DNA of 64,000 nucleotides from Microbacterium invictum. GTDB lineage: Bacteria; Actinomycetota; Actinomycetes; Actinomycetales; Microbacteriaceae. A model generated the notes under the pieces. It did not search any database and had not been told where the DNA came from. It was given only the letters and a program-made list of their open reading frames with translations. How positions within the stretch are numbered: position 1 is the stretch's first letter; every line of letters begins with the position of its first letter. The stretch lies in the NCBI RefSeq assembly GCF_014197265.1, contig NZ_JACIFH010000001.1, forward strand, positions 1,364,001-1,428,000. The letters run 5' to 3'. This document shows, in pieces, positions 63,130-64,000 of the stretch. The translations under genes and the position numbers were made by a program.

Positions 63130-64000
63130 TCAGCTCTCGACGACGTTCTCGGCGGGCTGAACGATGGGGATCGCCTGGGTGATCGCCTCGAGGCCCGACA
63201 GACGCGCAGGCGAGAGCTGCTTGTCGACCTCTTCGCGGCTCATGAGTCCCGCCTCGACGACGAGGTCGCCGACGTTGCGGTGCGTCAGCAGCGCGGTCTT
63301 GGCCAGTGCCGCCGAGGCGGCGTAGCCGAGGAACGGGGTCAATGCCGTGACGACGCCGACCGACGAGCCGACCATCGCGCCCAGCCGCTCGCGGTTCGCG
63401 GTGATGCCGTCGACGCAGTTGACGCGCAGGGTCCTCATGCCGCGCCGCATCCAGGTGATCGACTGGAAGATGGAGTGGGCGATGACCGGCTCGAACGCGT
63501 TCAACTGAAGCTGGCCGGCCTCGACGGCCATCGTCACCGTCATGTCGGCGCCGACGACGGCGAACGCCACCTGGTTGACGACCTCGGGGATGACGGGATT
63601 CACCTTGCCGGGCATGATGCTGGAGCCCGCCTGCTGCGCCGGCAGGTTGATCTCGCCGAACCCTGCCTGAGGCCCGCTGGAGAGCAGCCGCAGGTCGTTG
63701 CATATCTTGGAGAGCTTGATCGCGTTGCGCTTGAGCGACGATGAGAACGACATGAACGATCCGGTGTCGCTGGTGGCTTCGACGAGGTCATCGGCGGTGG
63801 CGAGGTCGAGCCCGGTGATCTCGCGCAGATGGTGAAGCACGCGAGGGGCATACGCGGCGTGGGTGGTGATGCCGGTGCCGATGGCGGTGGCGCCCATGTT
63901 GATCTCGTACAGGAGGTACGCGTTCTCGGTGAGCCGCTGGTGGTCGTAGCCGAGAGTCGTCGCGAACCCGTGGAACTCCTGCCCGAGGGTCATCGGCACG
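63130..64000 (-). CDS. aspA: Aspartate ammonia-lyase, C-terminal part (runs off the window)
   Basis: The last 290 residues of an aspartase/fumarase-superfamily enzyme. Seen: MTLGQEFHGFATTLG, LYEINMGATAIGTGIT and the signature AGSSIMPGKVNPVIPEVVNQV with SSPE-like EAGQLQLNAFEPVIAHSIF. PMTLGQEF and INMGATAIGTG favour aspartase over fumarase (TPLTLGQEF). It converts aspartate to fumarate and ammonia. The N-terminal half lies beyond the window. Confidence 0.88.
   Translation of the reverse strand, partial: VPMTLGQEFHGFATTLGYDHQRLTENAYLLYEINMGATAIGTGITTHAAYAPRVLHHLREITGLDLATADDLVEATSDTGSFMSFSSSLKRNAIKLSKICNDLRLLSSGPQAGFGEINLPAQQAGSSIMPGKVNPVIPEVVNQVAFAVVGADMTVTMAVEAGQLQLNAFEPVIAHSIFQSITWMRRGMRTLRVNCVDGITANRERLGAMVGSSVGVVTALTPFLGYAASAALAKTALLTHRNVGDLVVEAGLMSREEVDKQLSPARLSGLEAITQAIPIVQPAENVVES

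Overview
The window is 64 kb of high-GC (about 70% by eye) actinobacterial chromosome. Gene orders such as infC-rpmI-rplT, ftsK-pgsA-cinA-clgR-DUF3046-recA-recX-miaB-miaA, and lexA divergent from a LysM gene, together with the protein sequences, point to Microbacteriaceae, probably Microbacterium or a close relative (inference; no database was available). No rRNA, tRNA, CRISPR array, prophage or insertion sequence was seen. Most of the window is ordinary core genome.

Layout. 0-1.1 kb: infC-rpmI-rplT, with an AUC start on infC. 1.3-6.2 kb: DUF1844 gene, then the leftward histidine run hisC-hisB-hisH-priA plus an SseB-family gene, ending in a LysM gene that shares a candidate SOS box with divergent lexA. 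7.2-12.8 kb: membrane protein, S9 peptidase, HflX, methyltransferase. 12.8-27.4 kb: a long leftward core block with dapF, miaA, miaB, recX, recA (SOS box), DUF3046, clgR, cinA, pgsA, ftsK, rnj, dapA and an SDR gene. 27.4-27.9 kb: non-coding, with a long inverted repeat and a GC-rich minisatellite running into the folA stop codon. 27.9-36.1 kb: thyA-folA, a thioredoxin-like/DUF4395 pair, OsmC, an epimerase, dapB and assorted enzymes. 36.4-38.7 kb: pnp (UUG start). 38.9-47.6 kb: accessory metabolic genes, including a truncated peptidase C26 gene, a CE1758/CE1759-type flavin pair, a CeoS-like dehydrogenase, a 2OG-Fe(II) oxygenase, a PfkB kinase and surE. They separate pnp from rpsO at 47.7 kb. 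48.2-49.6 kb: a DUF222/HNH endonuclease gene broken by one base in a G6/C6 run. 49.7-52.3 kb: DUF167, MFS and DMT genes.

The most interesting part is 52.3-59.0 kb, a leftward block of nine genes: lipoprotein A, ECF sigma factor, membrane anti-sigma-like protein, secreted I36-like protein, small secreted two-cysteine protein, lipoprotein B, and a peptidoglycan-binding adaptor / ABC ATPase / FtsX-MacB permease triad. The two lipoproteins are paralogues with four matching cysteines; lipoprotein B also has a canonical EF-hand loop, and lipoprotein A has a frameshift near its 3' end. Three upstream regions (lipoprotein A, sigma factor, small secreted protein) share the same bipartite element, GTCAGGWWTC-N14-TA(A/T)A, at identical spacing, which is the likely promoter of this sigma factor. 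The block is poorer in GC and lacks a heptamer (GGATGCC/GGCATCC) that is strongly over-represented elsewhere, so it looks horizontally acquired. I infer a self-regulated envelope-sensing or secreted-protein export system; its function is not known.

59.1-64.0 kb: YceI and FKBP genes (each ending in an unusually perfect hairpin), a PrsW protease, an FAH-family hydrolase, a DUF4190 protein and a 3'-terminal aspartate ammonia-lyase gene.
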